Of a stretch of DNA of 64,000 nt, positions 1 through 8,540 are shown piece by piece (position 1 is the stretch's first letter; the number at the start of each line of letters is the position of its first letter). The stretch spans positions 186,001 to 250,000 of the forward strand of contig NZ_CABGGS010000045.1 in assembly GCF_902158555.1 (NCBI RefSeq), written 5' to 3'. Source of the DNA: Klebsiella spallanzanii. Lineage in GTDB: Bacteria; Pseudomonadota; Gammaproteobacteria; Enterobacterales; Enterobacteriaceae. The position numbers were made by a program, and so were the translations under genes. The notes beneath the pieces were generated by a model. The model was not told the DNA's origin, did not search any database, and was given only the letters and a program-made list of their open reading frames with translations.

Positions 1-1
1 C

Positions 2-685
2 TTCAGGAACCAGTACTTCTGGGCCAGCGCAATTCTGTGGACCGCTCAGAGCGTTTATTACACCGTAGTCGGTATCGCTCTGCCTTATTACTGCCGCTAC
101 GTGCTCGGCGACGACACTTTCTACAGCTCTATTTTCGTTGCTGAAACCGCCTGCATCATTATTTTCACCTTCCTCAGCTCTGTCCCCATCCGCAAGTACG
201 GTAAGCGCAACGTTGCCCTCTGCGGCATTGTTCTGGCGACCATTGGTCAGGTGCTGTTCATGTTCAATTCCAACGACTACCACTGGGCGCTGGCAAACGC
301 GATTATTCGCGGAATCGGCTTCGCTCCGCTAAATGCCGTGCTGTTCGGCTTCTGCGGCGATGCCGTCGAATTCGGTCAATGGAAAACCCGCGTCAGACAG
401 GAAGGGATGATATTTTCCGCAGGTTCCGTCGGGACGAAACTCGGCGCGGGCGTTGCTGCCGCAGTTATCTCTGGCCTGTTAAGCATAGCGGGCTACGTCA
501 GCTCCAGCAGCGGCTCCGGCGTTCAGCCGCAGAGCGCTATCGACATGATTAACAATGTTTATCTCTATGGTTCTTTCTTCCTGTGGATTGTGGTCATCAT
601 CACCCTGCTGTTTTACCGGCTGGACAAGCAATACCCGCAGATTATGCAAGAGCTGAAAGAACGCGAAGCCCGCGGAGAAATGTAA
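2..685 (+). CDS. GPH-family sugar:cation symporter, C-terminal part
   Basis: The reading frame is open from the first bases of the window, so the N-terminal half lies outside; 227 residues are visible. They contain several hydrophobic membrane helices, a basic cytoplasmic loop with RKYGKRN, and a loop with EFGQWKTRVRQEG, both typical of the glycoside-pentoside-hexuronide family (MelB, YicJ, UidB). The charged end (QELKEREARGEM) is the usual cytoplasmic tail. It would import a sugar or glycoside with a cation across the inner membrane. It lies 89 bp before a Gfo/Idh/MocA oxidoreductase on the same strand, probably as one operon, suggesting uptake followed by oxidation or epimerisation of the sugar. 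The substrate cannot be told from this fragment. Confidence 0.85.
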   Translation, partial: FRNQYFWASAILWTAQSVYYTVVGIALPYYCRYVLGDDTFYSSIFVAETACIIIFTFLSSVPIRKYGKRNVALCGIVLATIGQVLFMFNSNDYHWALANAIIRGIGFAPLNAVLFGFCGDAVEFGQWKTRVRQEGMIFSAGSVGTKLGAGVAAAVISGLLSIAGYVSSSSGSGVQPQSAIDMINNVYLYGSFFLWIVVIITLLFYRLDKQYPQIMQELKEREARGEM

Positions 686-699
686 AACCGCAAAATCAC

Positions 700-722
700 A
701 CCCGCGCTCGTCGAGCGTGGGT
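700..722 (+). other. intercistronic hairpin
   Basis: Two 11-base arms with one G-T type mismatch face each other in the spacer between the transporter and the oxidoreductase. There is no T-run after it. It could stabilise the upstream transcript end or attenuate the downstream gene. Confidence 0.35.
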
Positions 723-774
723 ATACAGAAGAACATCTGAAATCCGTAGTATCTATATAAAGGAGAGCACTATC

Positions 775-1953
775 ATGTTAAACGGCATGAAACCCTTATC
801 TCGCTCCCTGCGCTGGGGAATGGTCGGTGGTGGCGGTACCAGCCAGATTGGCTATAGCCACCGCTGTGCGGCGCTGCGCGACAACGTCTTTACTCTGCTG
901 GCCGGTGCGCTCGATATAGATGCCGAACGCGGCCGTCAATTCGGCGAGCAGCTCGGAATCGCACCTGAGCGTTGCTATGCCGATTATCAAACGCTGTTTG
1001 CAGAAGAGGCCAAACGTCCTGACGGTATTGAAGCCGTATCGGTGACGACGCCGAACAACACCCACTTTGCCATTACCAAAGCGGCACTGGAGGCCGGGCT
1101 GCACGTTGTCTGCGAAAAACCGCTGTGCTTTACCGCCGATGAAGCCCGCGAACTGCTAGCGCTGAGCAAAAAACAGAATAAAATCATTGGCGTCACCTAC
1201 GGATACGCCGGGCATCAGATGATCCAACAGGCACGGCAGATGATTGCCGAGGGGATGCTCGGCGAGATCCGCATTATCAATATGCAGTTTGCCCACGGTT
1301 TTCATAACGAAGCCGTCGAACTGCAGGCTGAATCCACCCGCTGGCGCGTCACTCCCAAATATGCCGGCCCTAGCTATGTTCTGGGAGATCTGGCAACCCA
1401 CCCGCTATTTATTGCGGAAACGATGGTGCCAGACCTCAACATCACCCGGTTAATGTGCGCACGTCAAAGCTTCGTCAAATCCCGCGCTCCGCTGGAAGAT
1501 AATGCCTTTGTGCTGATGGAATATAACAACGGCGCCGTCGGTTCGCTGTGGACCAGCGCAGTCAACAGCGGCGCGATGCACTCGCAAAAAGTCCGCGTTA
1601 TTGGCGAAAAAGCCAGTATCGAGTGGTGGGATGAACGCCCGAATCAGCTCAGCTACGAGGTACAGGGCGAGCCGGCGCGCGTTCTTGAACGCGGGATGCC
1701 CTATCTGAGCCAGCAGGCGCTGGCGGACGACCGCATCGGCGGTGGCCATCCCGAAGGGTTATTCGAGGCATGGGCCAACCTTTACCGCCGCTACGCTATT
1801 GCCATGGACGCAATGGATCGCGGCGACCATGCATTCCTGGAGACCTTCTGGTATCCAAACGTCGAAGCCGGGCTCCACGGCGTCTACTGGGTCGAACAGT
1901 GCGTTAAATCCGCCGATGCAGGCGGCCAATGGGTTGACTTCAACTGCCAATAA
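775..1953 (+). CDS. Gfo/Idh/MocA-family oxidoreductase
   Basis: 392 residues. The N-terminal Rossmann fold shows a glycine-rich nucleotide loop (GMVGGGG, residues 15-21). The family hallmark CEKP is at residues 113-116 and the catalytic-region pattern GDLATHP, with D205 and H209, lies in the second domain. These enzymes oxidise or epimerise sugars, inositols or sugar acids with NAD(P). The longer frame could begin upstream, but the ATG at 775 follows a clear AAGGAG Shine-Dalgarno at the right spacing. It sits just after a GPH transporter, and a terminator follows directly, so the pair probably forms the end of a sugar-utilisation operon. The substrate is unknown. Confidence 0.9.
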   Translation: MLNGMKPLSRSLRWGMVGGGGTSQIGYSHRCAALRDNVFTLLAGALDIDAERGRQFGEQLGIAPERCYADYQTLFAEEAKRPDGIEAVSVTTPNNTHFAITKAALEAGLHVVCEKPLCFTADEARELLALSKKQNKIIGVTYGYAGHQMIQQARQMIAEGMLGEIRIINMQFAHGFHNEAVELQAESTRWRVTPKYAGPSYVLGDLATHPLFIAETMVPDLNITRLMCARQSFVKSRAPLEDNAFVLMEYNNGAVGSLWTSAVNSGAMHSQKVRVIGEKASIEWWDERPNQLSYEVQGEPARVLERGMPYLSQQALADDRIGGGHPEGLFEAWANLYRRYAIAMDAMDRGDHAFLETFWYPNVEAGLHGVYWVEQCVKSADAGGQWVDFNCQ

Positions 1954-1963
1954 TCGCTAAGCG

Positions 1964-1994
1964 CCAGTGGGGGCCACTCCACTGGTTTCTTTCT
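1964..1994 (+). terminator. rho-independent terminator after the oxidoreductase
   Basis: A 7-bp stem (CCAGTGG / CCACTGG) with an 8-nt loop is followed by TTTCTTTCT, eleven bases after the stop codon. Confidence 0.75.
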
Positions 1995-2053
1995 GTCTAC
2001 CGCACTCACCTCATCATGCAACACAGCCGTAATATCTGTTAAACAAACATTTA

Positions 2054-2082
2054 TTTACGCTTTTGGTTCCCCCCACTACACT
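2054..2082 (+). promoter_or_regulatory. candidate sigma-70 promoter of yajR
   Basis: TTTACG and TACACT (four of six consensus bases each) are separated by 17 bp and end 27 bp before the yajR start. Moderate match only. Confidence 0.4.
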
Positions 2083-2109
2083 AGGCGCAGTTTTTATATT
2101 GAGGTGGTA

Positions 2110-3474
2110 ATGAACGATAACAAAATGACGCCGGGCGAACTGCGCGCGACCTGGGGTTTGGGGACCGTATTCTCTCTGCGCATGCTCGGCATGTTTATGG
2201 TCCTGCCGGTTCTGACCACTTATGGCATGGCGTTACAGGGCGCAAGTGAAGCCCTTATCGGGCTGGCAATCGGTATCTATGGGCTGGCCCAGGCGGTATT
2301 TCAGGTACCTTTCGGCCTGCTTTCCGACCGCATTGGTCGTAAACCGCTGATCGTCGGCGGCCTGTTAATTTTCGTTATTGGCAGTATTATCGCCGCTCTC
2401 TCTGACTCCATCTGGGGCATTATTCTTGGTCGCGCGCTCCAGGGCTCCGGAGCGATTGCCGCCGCGGTAATGGCGTTGCTTTCCGATTTAACCCGCGAAC
2501 AGAACCGCACCAAAGCCATGGCCTTTATCGGCGTCAGCTTCGGCATCACCTTTGCTATCGCGATGGTGCTCGGGCCCATTGTTACTCATCAGCTTGGCCT
2601 GCACGCCCTGTTCTGGATGATTGCCCTCCTGGCAACGCTCGGCATTCTGCTCACGCTGTGGGTAGTGCCAAATAGCCAGAATCACGTGCTGAATCGTGAG
2701 TCCGGGATGGTAAAAGGCTGCTTTAGCAAAGTGCTTGCTGAGCCAAAACTGCTGAAGCTTAATTTCGGCATTATGTGCCTGCACATCATGCTGATGTCCA
2801 CCTTCGTCGCCCTCCCAGGCCAGCTTGAGGCCGCCGGTTTCCCGGCCGCCGAGCACTGGAAAATCTATCTGGTCACCATGCTGGTTTCATTTATCGCCGT
2901 GGTGCCGTTTATTATCTACGCCGAAGTGAAGCGTAAAATGAAGCGCGTCTTCCTGCTGTGCGTCGCTATCCTGCTGATTGCGGAAATCGTACTCTGGGGC
3001 GCGGGAGGGTACTTCTGGGAGCTGGTGGCTGGCGTACAACTATTCTTCCTCGCATTTAACCTACTGGAAGCACTACTGCCATCGTTGATCAGCAAAGAAT
3101 CGCCGGCCGGATACAAAGGCACTGCCATGGGCATTTATTCCACCAGCCAGTTCCTCGGCGTGGCTATTGGCGGGGCGCTAGGCGGCTGGGTGGACGGCTT
3201 CTTTGACTCGCAAACCGTCTTCCTGCTCGGGGCGCTGCTGGCGATGCTGTGGCTGCTGGTAGCAGGTACCATGAGCGAGCCGCCGTACGTCAGCAGCCTG
3301 CGGGTAGAGATCCCCGACAATGTTGTGGCGGATAAGGCGCTACAGGAACGCTTACAGGCGAAAGAGGGCGTAAAAGAGGTTCTGGTCATCGCCGAAGAGC
3401 GCTCGGTATATATCAAAATCGACAGTAAGATAACTAACCGCTTTGAGATTGAGCAGGCGATCAAAGGGGCGTAA
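2110..3474 (+). CDS. yajR: MFS transporter YajR
   Basis: 454 residues, the same length as E. coli YajR and very similar throughout. Twelve membrane helices of a major facilitator are visible. The motif-A region FGLLSDRIGRKP follows helix 2, and a soluble C-terminal domain of about 65 residues (from about residue 390) matches the ferredoxin-like YAM domain of YajR. It is thought to be a proton-driven exporter of the inner membrane, but its natural substrate is not established. A GTG at 2104 is in frame, but the ATG at 2110 aligns with the E. coli start and has GAGGTGG just upstream. The gene is monocistronic between two terminators. Confidence 0.95.
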   Translation: MNDNKMTPGELRATWGLGTVFSLRMLGMFMVLPVLTTYGMALQGASEALIGLAIGIYGLAQAVFQVPFGLLSDRIGRKPLIVGGLLIFVIGSIIAALSDSIWGIILGRALQGSGAIAAAVMALLSDLTREQNRTKAMAFIGVSFGITFAIAMVLGPIVTHQLGLHALFWMIALLATLGILLTLWVVPNSQNHVLNRESGMVKGCFSKVLAEPKLLKLNFGIMCLHIMLMSTFVALPGQLEAAGFPAAEHWKIYLVTMLVSFIAVVPFIIYAEVKRKMKRVFLLCVAILLIAEIVLWGAGGYFWELVAGVQLFFLAFNLLEALLPSLISKESPAGYKGTAMGIYSTSQFLGVAIGGALGGWVDGFFDSQTVFLLGALLAMLWLLVAGTMSEPPYVSSLRVEIPDNVVADKALQERLQAKEGVKEVLVIAEERSVYIKIDSKITNRFEIEQAIKGA

Positions 3475-3476
3475 AA

Positions 3477-3496
3477 AAAGCGGGATAACCCGCTTT
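3477..3496 (+). terminator. terminator after yajR
   Basis: An 8-bp stem (AAAGCGGG / CCCGCTTT) with a 4-nt loop starts three bases after the yajR stop codon. The T-run is short, so efficiency may be modest. Confidence 0.6.
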
Positions 3497-3528
3497 CAGA
3501 CAGTTAACCAACCTGTTTCAGATATTCT

Positions 3529-3557
3529 GCCGGGCGGCGGCTAGCGACCGGCCCGGC
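3529..3557. repeat. REP-like palindrome
   Basis: GCCGGGC and GCCCGGC flank a GC-rich core with GGCTAGCG in the spacer between the convergent genes yajR and yajQ. Shape and place are typical of enterobacterial REP units. Confidence 0.55.
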
Positions 3558-3575
3558 GAACATAAACCAGCAATA

Positions 3576-4067
3576 TTAATCGCGGAAATTTTTGAACTGG
3601 AACGGCTGGCCTAAATCACCGCCGCGCACCAGCGCCATCACCGCCTGCAGGTCGTCGCGAGATTTCCCGGTAACGCGAATTTCTTCACCCTGGATCTGCG
3701 CCTGTACTTTCAGCTTGCTGTCTTTAATAAGCGTGACGATTTTCTTCTGCGTCGCGCTCTCAATCCCCTGCTTTAGCTTAGCATCAACAAACCAGGTTTT
3801 ACCGCTGTGCACGAACTCATCCGGCACCTCGATAGAACTGCCTTCAATTCCGCGTTTCAGCAGCTTGGCGCGCAGAATATCCAACAGTTGGTTAATCTGG
3901 AAATCAGATTCGCTGAGGACCTTGATGGTCTCGTTTTTTTCGTTCAGCTCAAAGCTCGCTTCGACGTTACGAAAATCAAAACGCGATTCAACTTCACGGG
4001 TCGCGTTCTCTACGGCGTTTCGAACTTCCTGAAGATCGACTTCAGAGACAATATCGAAAGATGGCAT
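3576..4067 (-). CDS. yajQ: YajQ nucleotide-binding protein
   Basis: 163 residues, the full length of the YajQ/UPF0234 family, made of two ferredoxin-like halves. The N-terminus [11 protein letters not shown] and the end [11 protein letters not shown] are almost unchanged from E. coli. Family members bind nucleic acids or nucleotides; a Xanthomonas homologue binds cyclic di-GMP. The frame is open 20 codons further upstream, but the ATG at 4067 follows GGAGAGGAAAAG and matches known starts. It is divergent from panE over a 141-bp spacer and convergent with yajR. The cytoplasmic role in enterobacteria is not settled. Confidence 0.95.
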   Translation of the reverse strand: MPSFDIVSEVDLQEVRNAVENATREVESRFDFRNVEASFELNEKNETIKVLSESDFQINQLLDILRAKLLKRGIEGSSIEVPDEFVHSGKTWFVDAKLKQGIESATQKKIVTLIKDSKLKVQAQIQGEEIRVTGKSRDDLQAVMALVRGGDLGQPFQFKNFRD

Positions 4068-4208
4068 CTTTTCCTCTCCTTCAGTTTCTTTTGCGTTGCA
4101 TAATACCCGCAACGCGACATAACTCAACTTGTTATCCCGAAAGGATAACTGATAACGCTATACTTTAGCCATGAGCACCTGATGCAGCACTACAGGTGAG
4201 GAGGAATA

Positions 4209-5120
4209 ATGAAAGTAACCGTACTCGGATGCGGTGCACTGGGACAGTTATGGCTAACTGCGCTGTACAAACACGGACATGAGGTCCAGGGCTGGTTACG
4301 CGTCCCACAGCCATTCTGTAGCGTCAATGTGATTGAAACCGACGGCAGCGTGTTCAATGAATCATTCACTGCCAACGATCCTGATTTTCTCGCCAGCAGC
4401 GACCTGTTGCTGGTCACGCTAAAAGCCTGGCAGGTTTCTAATGCGGTCAAAAACCTGAGCACTATTCTGCCCCCATCAGCGCCCATTTTGTTAATGCATA
4501 ACGGCATGGGTACCGTGGATGAGCTTAAAGCCATCAAGCAACCGCTGCTGATGGCTTCGACGACCCAGGCGGCCCGCCGCGACGGCAACGTTATCGTCCA
4601 CGTCGCCAGCGGCACCAGTCATATTGGTCCGGCGAAAGATTATCCCCAGGACTACAGCTATCTTGCCGATGTGCTGCAGGGCGTACTGCCCGATGTCGCC
4701 TGGCATAATAATATCTACCCCGCCACCTGGAGCAAGCTGGCGGTAAACTGTGTGATTAATCCGCTGACGGCGCTCAAGAATTGCCAGAACGGCGACTTGC
4801 GCGAATATCCGCAGGAGGTCGCCGCTATTTGCTATGAAGTTGCGGCGGTTATGGAGCGCGAGGGTATGCATACCTCTCCGGAAAACCTGTTATTCTATGT
4901 TCATCAGGTTATTGAAAGTACGGCAGAAAACACATCCTCAATGCTGCAGGATATTCTCGCTCAGCGCCATACGGAAATCGACTATATCACCGGTTTTCTA
5001 TTAAAGCGCGCCCGAGCCCACGGTATCGCCGTACCGGAAAATACCCGCCTGTTTGAACTGGTAAAGCGTAAGGAGAATGAATATGAGCGCGTCGGCACTG
5101 ATTTGCCTCGCCCCTGGTAG
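4209..5120 (+). CDS. panE: 2-dehydropantoate 2-reductase
   Basis: 303 residues, equal to E. coli PanE (ApbA). It reduces ketopantoate to pantoate with NADPH, a step towards pantothenate and coenzyme A. The N-terminal nucleotide loop GCGALG is at residues 7-12 and the catalytic lysine is K176 in [16 protein letters not shown] ribosome site lies directly before the ATG. The 3' end overlaps the start of yajL by 38 bp in another frame, as in E. coli, so the two are probably co-translated. Confidence 0.97.
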   Translation: MKVTVLGCGALGQLWLTALYKHGHEVQGWLRVPQPFCSVNVIETDGSVFNESFTANDPDFLASSDLLLVTLKAWQVSNAVKNLSTILPPSAPILLMHNGMGTVDELKAIKQPLLMASTTQAARRDGNVIVHVASGTSHIGPAKDYPQDYSYLADVLQGVLPDVAWHNNIYPATWSKLAVNCVINPLTALKNCQNGDLREYPQEVAAICYEVAAVMEREGMHTSPENLLFYVHQVIESTAENTSSMLQDILAQRHTEIDYITGFLLKRARAHGIAVPENTRLFELVKRKENEYERVGTDLPRPW

Positions 5121-5673
5121 CGAAGAGACCGAAGCGGTCACCACCATTGATTTACTCGTTCGCGGCGGCATAAAGGTCACTACCGCCAGCGTCGCCAGCG
5201 ATGGCAATCTGACTATTGTTTGCTCGCGTGGCGTCAAACTGTTAGCCGATGCACCGCTGGTTGAAGTAGCCGATGGCGATTTCGATATCATCGTTTTGCC
5301 CGGCGGAATTAAGGGCGCGGAGTGCTTCCGCGACAGCCCGCTGCTGGTTGAAACGGTACGTCAGTTCCATCTTTCCGGGCGTATCGTCGCAGCTATTTGC
5401 GCTGCGGCGGCCACTGTTCTGGTACCGCATAACCTGTTCCCCATCGGTAATATGACCGGGTTTCCGGCGCTGAAAGAGCAAATTCCCACTGAGCAATGGC
5501 AAGACAAACGCGTTGTCTGGGACCCGCGGGTTAACCTGCTCACCAGCCAGGGGCCGGGGACATCAATTGATTTCGCTTTGAAGATTATCGATCTGCTGTC
5601 AGGGCGTGAGAAAGCTTATGAAGTCGCGTCGCAGCTGGTGATGGCGGCGGGAATATATAACTACTACGAGTAA
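5083..5673 (+). CDS. yajL: DJ-1/PfpI-family protein YajL
   Basis: 196 residues, the E. coli YajL length. It belongs to the DJ-1/ThiJ/PfpI fold and protects proteins from oxidative and carbonyl damage; a deglycase activity has been claimed and disputed. The nucleophile C106 is present in AAICAAA, with the acidic partner E15 in GSEETE. From memory E. coli has proline at position 109 where this protein has alanine, next to the nucleophile elbow. I chose the second ATG (5083), which matches the MSASAL start of the family; an ATG at 5077 is in frame. The gene overlaps panE and ends at a strong hairpin. Confidence 0.94.
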   Translation: MSASALICLAPGSEETEAVTTIDLLVRGGIKVTTASVASDGNLTIVCSRGVKLLADAPLVEVADGDFDIIVLPGGIKGAECFRDSPLLVETVRQFHLSGRIVAAICAAAATVLVPHNLFPIGNMTGFPALKEQIPTEQWQDKRVVWDPRVNLLTSQGPGTSIDFALKIIDLLSGREKAYEVASQLVMAAGIYNYYE

Positions 5674-5677
5674 ACGC

Positions 5678-5705
5678 AAAACGGCAACCCAGGGTTGCCG
5701 TTTGC
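5678..5705. terminator. bidirectional terminator between yajL and thiI
   Basis: A stem of about 12 bp (AACGGCAACCC / GGGTTGCCGTT) with a tiny loop has A-rich sequence before it and T-rich sequence after it. It serves the convergent genes yajL and thiI. Confidence 0.75.
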
Positions 5706-5731
5706 AATGTTGACGCCCTTACCCTGGGAAA

Positions 5732-7180
5732 CTACGGGCGATACACTTTCACGTTCTCAAAGCCCTGTTCGCGCAGATACAGCGCCTGCAGGCGGCTCAT
5801 CACTCCGCGTTCACACCACAGCAGCCAGGTTTTTCTCTGGTCAAGATCGCCGAATTTGGTGCTCAGCTTATAGAACGGCAGAGAAACCACGTCCACGCCT
5901 TCTACCTTCAACGGTTTATCGTCCTGCTCGTCGATAGAACGGATATCGAGGATAACGTCGTTAGGGCCAAAACCGCTGACGGTTTCCACTTCTACCACAT
6001 CCTGCTGGGTCTGCTGGGCGATATCGCGGATATCAATGTTATTTGCTTCCGCCACCACTTTTTCAAGGATGCTGAAATCGAAGTTTTCTTCTTCCGCTTC
6101 GATCTTCGCCTTCACCGCTTTCACGGTCGGACTTTTCGAAATAACGCCGCAGTATTCCGGCATGGTGCGAGCAAAATCTTCGGTACCGATTTCACGCGCC
6201 AGATTAATAATGTGCTCTTTATCGTGCGAAATCAGCGGACGCAGAATCAGCGTATCCGAGACGTTGTCAATCAGGCGCAGGTTGGTCAGCGTCTGGCTGG
6301 AAACCTGGCCCAATGCTTCACCGGTGACCAGCGCCTGCACGCCATAGCGCTCGGCAACTTTCGACGCCGCGCGCACCATCATACGCTTGAGCACCACGCC
6401 CATCTGGCCATCGTCGACTTTCTCGAGAATTTCTCCCACCACCGGTTCGAAGTTAATCGCCACAAAACGCACGCGGTGGGAGCTGCCGAAGCGGTTCCAC
6501 AGATAATGCGCTACCTGACGTACACCGATTTCATGCGCCGCGCCGCCGAGGTTAAAGAAGCAGTAATGGACTCGGCAACCGCGACGCATCAGCATATAGC
6601 TGGAGACGCCGGAGTCGAAGCCGCCGGAAATCAGCGACAACACGTCCTCCTGAGTACCGATAGGGAAACCGCCGATACCTTCATAGCGCCCTTTTACCAG
6701 CAGCAGGCGATCGTTTTCGATCTCGAGGTTCACCGTCACATCCGGGTCGGTCAGCTTCACGCGTGCGGTTTCAATGTGCTGATTCAAACCGCCGCCGACG
6801 TAGCGCTCCACTTCGATAGAGGTAAACTCATGCTTGCCGCGACGCTTTACGCGCACACAGAAGGTTTTACCTTCCAGCGCTTCACGCCACAGCGGCAGCG
6901 TCTGTTCGAAAATATCGTGCAGAGAGGTAAAAGGAACGTCTTCGACTTCCAGAATATGGTGGATGCCGGGAATACGGGTCAGGGCATCGCGAATAGCCGG
7001 GCGCTGATTTTCATCTTTGGCCCGAACTTCGATATGATCCCAGTGACGAACGACGGCAAGCGTCTCATCATAGTTTTTGAGAACGTTACGAATGTTCCCG
7101 GTTAAAATTTTAATGAAGCGCAATCGCACAGATTGGCTTTTGATGGTGATTTCCGGGAACAATTTAATGATAAACTTCAT
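5732..7180 (-). CDS. thiI: tRNA 4-thiouridine synthetase / thiamine sulfurtransferase ThiI
   Basis: 482 residues, the E. coli ThiI length. The order is an N-terminal ferredoxin-like/THUMP RNA-binding region, a PP-loop adenylation domain with the SGGFDS motif near residue 185, and a C-terminal rhodanese domain of about 80 residues. The two key cysteines are visible: EYCGVISKS (C344 by E. coli numbering) and LLWCERG (C456). It makes s4U8 in tRNA and passes sulfur to ThiS for the thiazole of thiamine. The start at 7180 gives [10 protein letters not shown], as in the family; the frame extends 21 codons further without support. It is divergent from xseB-ispA-dxs, which uses the thiamine product as cofactor in Dxs. 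Confidence 0.97.
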   Translation of the reverse strand: MKFIIKLFPEITIKSQSVRLRFIKILTGNIRNVLKNYDETLAVVRHWDHIEVRAKDENQRPAIRDALTRIPGIHHILEVEDVPFTSLHDIFEQTLPLWREALEGKTFCVRVKRRGKHEFTSIEVERYVGGGLNQHIETARVKLTDPDVTVNLEIENDRLLLVKGRYEGIGGFPIGTQEDVLSLISGGFDSGVSSYMLMRRGCRVHYCFFNLGGAAHEIGVRQVAHYLWNRFGSSHRVRFVAINFEPVVGEILEKVDDGQMGVVLKRMMVRAASKVAERYGVQALVTGEALGQVSSQTLTNLRLIDNVSDTLILRPLISHDKEHIINLAREIGTEDFARTMPEYCGVISKSPTVKAVKAKIEAEEENFDFSILEKVVAEANNIDIRDIAQQTQQDVVEVETVSGFGPNDVILDIRSIDEQDDKPLKVEGVDVVSLPFYKLSTKFGDLDQRKTWLLWCERGVMSRLQALYLREQGFENVKVYRP

Positions 7181-7379
7181 GGCGACAATAGTTCGTTGGC
7201 AAGCCCGACGGGGCTTTAAGCATAAAAAGTTGTACAGGCGCAACCAGCGTCTGCATCCAGGGCGCGGAGTATACCACTATTGGACGCTTTTCACCTGGCA
7301 TTGCGCGTTATTTGATTAACCGCGCGACTTCGTTACCATATTAATAGCCATCGAGACATAACAAGAGTCTATATTCACT

Positions 7380-7622
7380 ATGCCAAAGAAAAATGAGGCC
7401 CCGGCCAGCTTTGAAACCGCCCTGGGCGAGCTGGAGCAGATCGTTAATCGTCTGGAAAGCGGCTCGCTGCCGTTAGAAGAAGCGCTCGGCGAATTTGAGC
7501 GCGGAATACAGCTGGCGCGCCAGGGGCAGGCAAAACTGCAGCAGGCCGAGCAGCGCGTACAAATTCTGCTGGCGGATAGCGAAGATGCGCCGTTGACGCC
7601 TTTTACGCCGGACGCTGAATAA
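7380..7622 (+). CDS. xseB: exodeoxyribonuclease VII small subunit
   Basis: 80 residues, the E. coli XseB length. It is a short alpha-helical protein with the family pattern [17 protein letters not shown] near residues 20-36, forming the coiled coil that packs several small subunits on XseA. The complex degrades single-stranded DNA in the cytoplasm. It heads an operon: its TAA (7620-7622) directly abuts the ispA ATG (7623), so translational coupling is likely. The ribosome site before the start is poor. Confidence 0.95.
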   Translation: MPKKNEAPASFETALGELEQIVNRLESGSLPLEEALGEFERGIQLARQGQAKLQQAEQRVQILLADSEDAPLTPFTPDAE

Positions 7623-8522
7623 ATGGACTTCCCGCAACAGCTACAGGCATGCGTTGAGCAGGCCAATGAAGCGCTGCGTCGTTTTATCGCGCCGCAACCC
7701 TTTCAGAACACTCCGCTGGTCGAAGCCATGCAGTACGGCGCATTATTAGGCGGCAAACGCCTGCGCCCGTTCCTGGTTTATGCCACTGGCGACATGTTTG
7801 GCGTTAGCCGCGCGACGCTGGACGCCCCTGCCGCCGCCGTCGAGTGCATTCATGCCTATTCGCTGATGCACGACGATCTCCCGGCGATGGACGACGATGA
7901 TTTACGCCGCGGCCAGCCAACCTGCCATATTAAATTTGGCGAAGCGAACGCAATTCTTGCCGGAGATGCCCTTCAAACGCTGGCGTTTTCTATACTAAGC
8001 GATGCACCAATGGCAGAAGTGCCGGATCGCGATCGTCTGGCCATGATTTCTGAGCTGGCTCAGGCCAGCGGCATTGCCGGTATGTGCGGTGGTCAGGCGC
8101 TGGATCTGGAAGCGGAAGGCCATCAGGTCGATCTGCAGGCGCTGGAACGCATTCATCGGCATAAGACCGGCGCGTTGATTCGCGCAGCGGTACGAATGGG
8201 CGCGTTAAGTGCCGGTGAAGCAGGACGCAGAGCGCTACCCGCGCTCGATCGATATGCAGAAAATATCGGTCTTGCCTTCCAGGTGCAGGATGACATTCTC
8301 GACGTGGTAGGGGATACTGCGACCCTTGGCAAACGTCAGGGAGCCGACCAACAGTTGGGCAAAAGTACCTACCCCGCCCTTCTGGGACTTGAGCAAGCCC
8401 GGAAAAAGGCCCATGACCTGATTACCGACGCCCGCCAGTCGCTAAATGAGCTGGCCGCGCAATCTCTGGATACCACGGCACTGGAAGCGCTCGCGAATTA
8501 CATAATTCAGCGTGATAAATAA
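7623..8522 (+). CDS. ispA: farnesyl diphosphate synthase
   Basis: 299 residues, a class I trans-prenyl synthase. The first aspartate-rich motif DDLPAMD is at residues 84-90 and the second, DDILD, at 223-227; the substrate loop GGKRLRP is at 43-49. It condenses isopentenyl diphosphate with dimethylallyl and geranyl diphosphate to farnesyl diphosphate for undecaprenol, ubiquinone and menaquinone. It lies between xseB (no gap) and dxs (18 bp gap), so the first and a middle enzyme of the isoprenoid pathway are co-transcribed, as in E. coli. Confidence 0.97.
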   Translation: MDFPQQLQACVEQANEALRRFIAPQPFQNTPLVEAMQYGALLGGKRLRPFLVYATGDMFGVSRATLDAPAAAVECIHAYSLMHDDLPAMDDDDLRRGQPTCHIKFGEANAILAGDALQTLAFSILSDAPMAEVPDRDRLAMISELAQASGIAGMCGGQALDLEAEGHQVDLQALERIHRHKTGALIRAAVRMGALSAGEAGRRALPALDRYAENIGLAFQVQDDILDVVGDTATLGKRQGADQQLGKSTYPALLGLEQARKKAHDLITDARQSLNELAAQSLDTTALEALANYIIQRDK

Positions 8523-8540
8523 ACAATAAATGAGTCTCTG

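Noticed and set aside
6212-7105. 297-codon open frame opposite thiI
   Set aside because: It is the mirror frame of a strongly conserved gene, has no ribosome site and no family resemblance.
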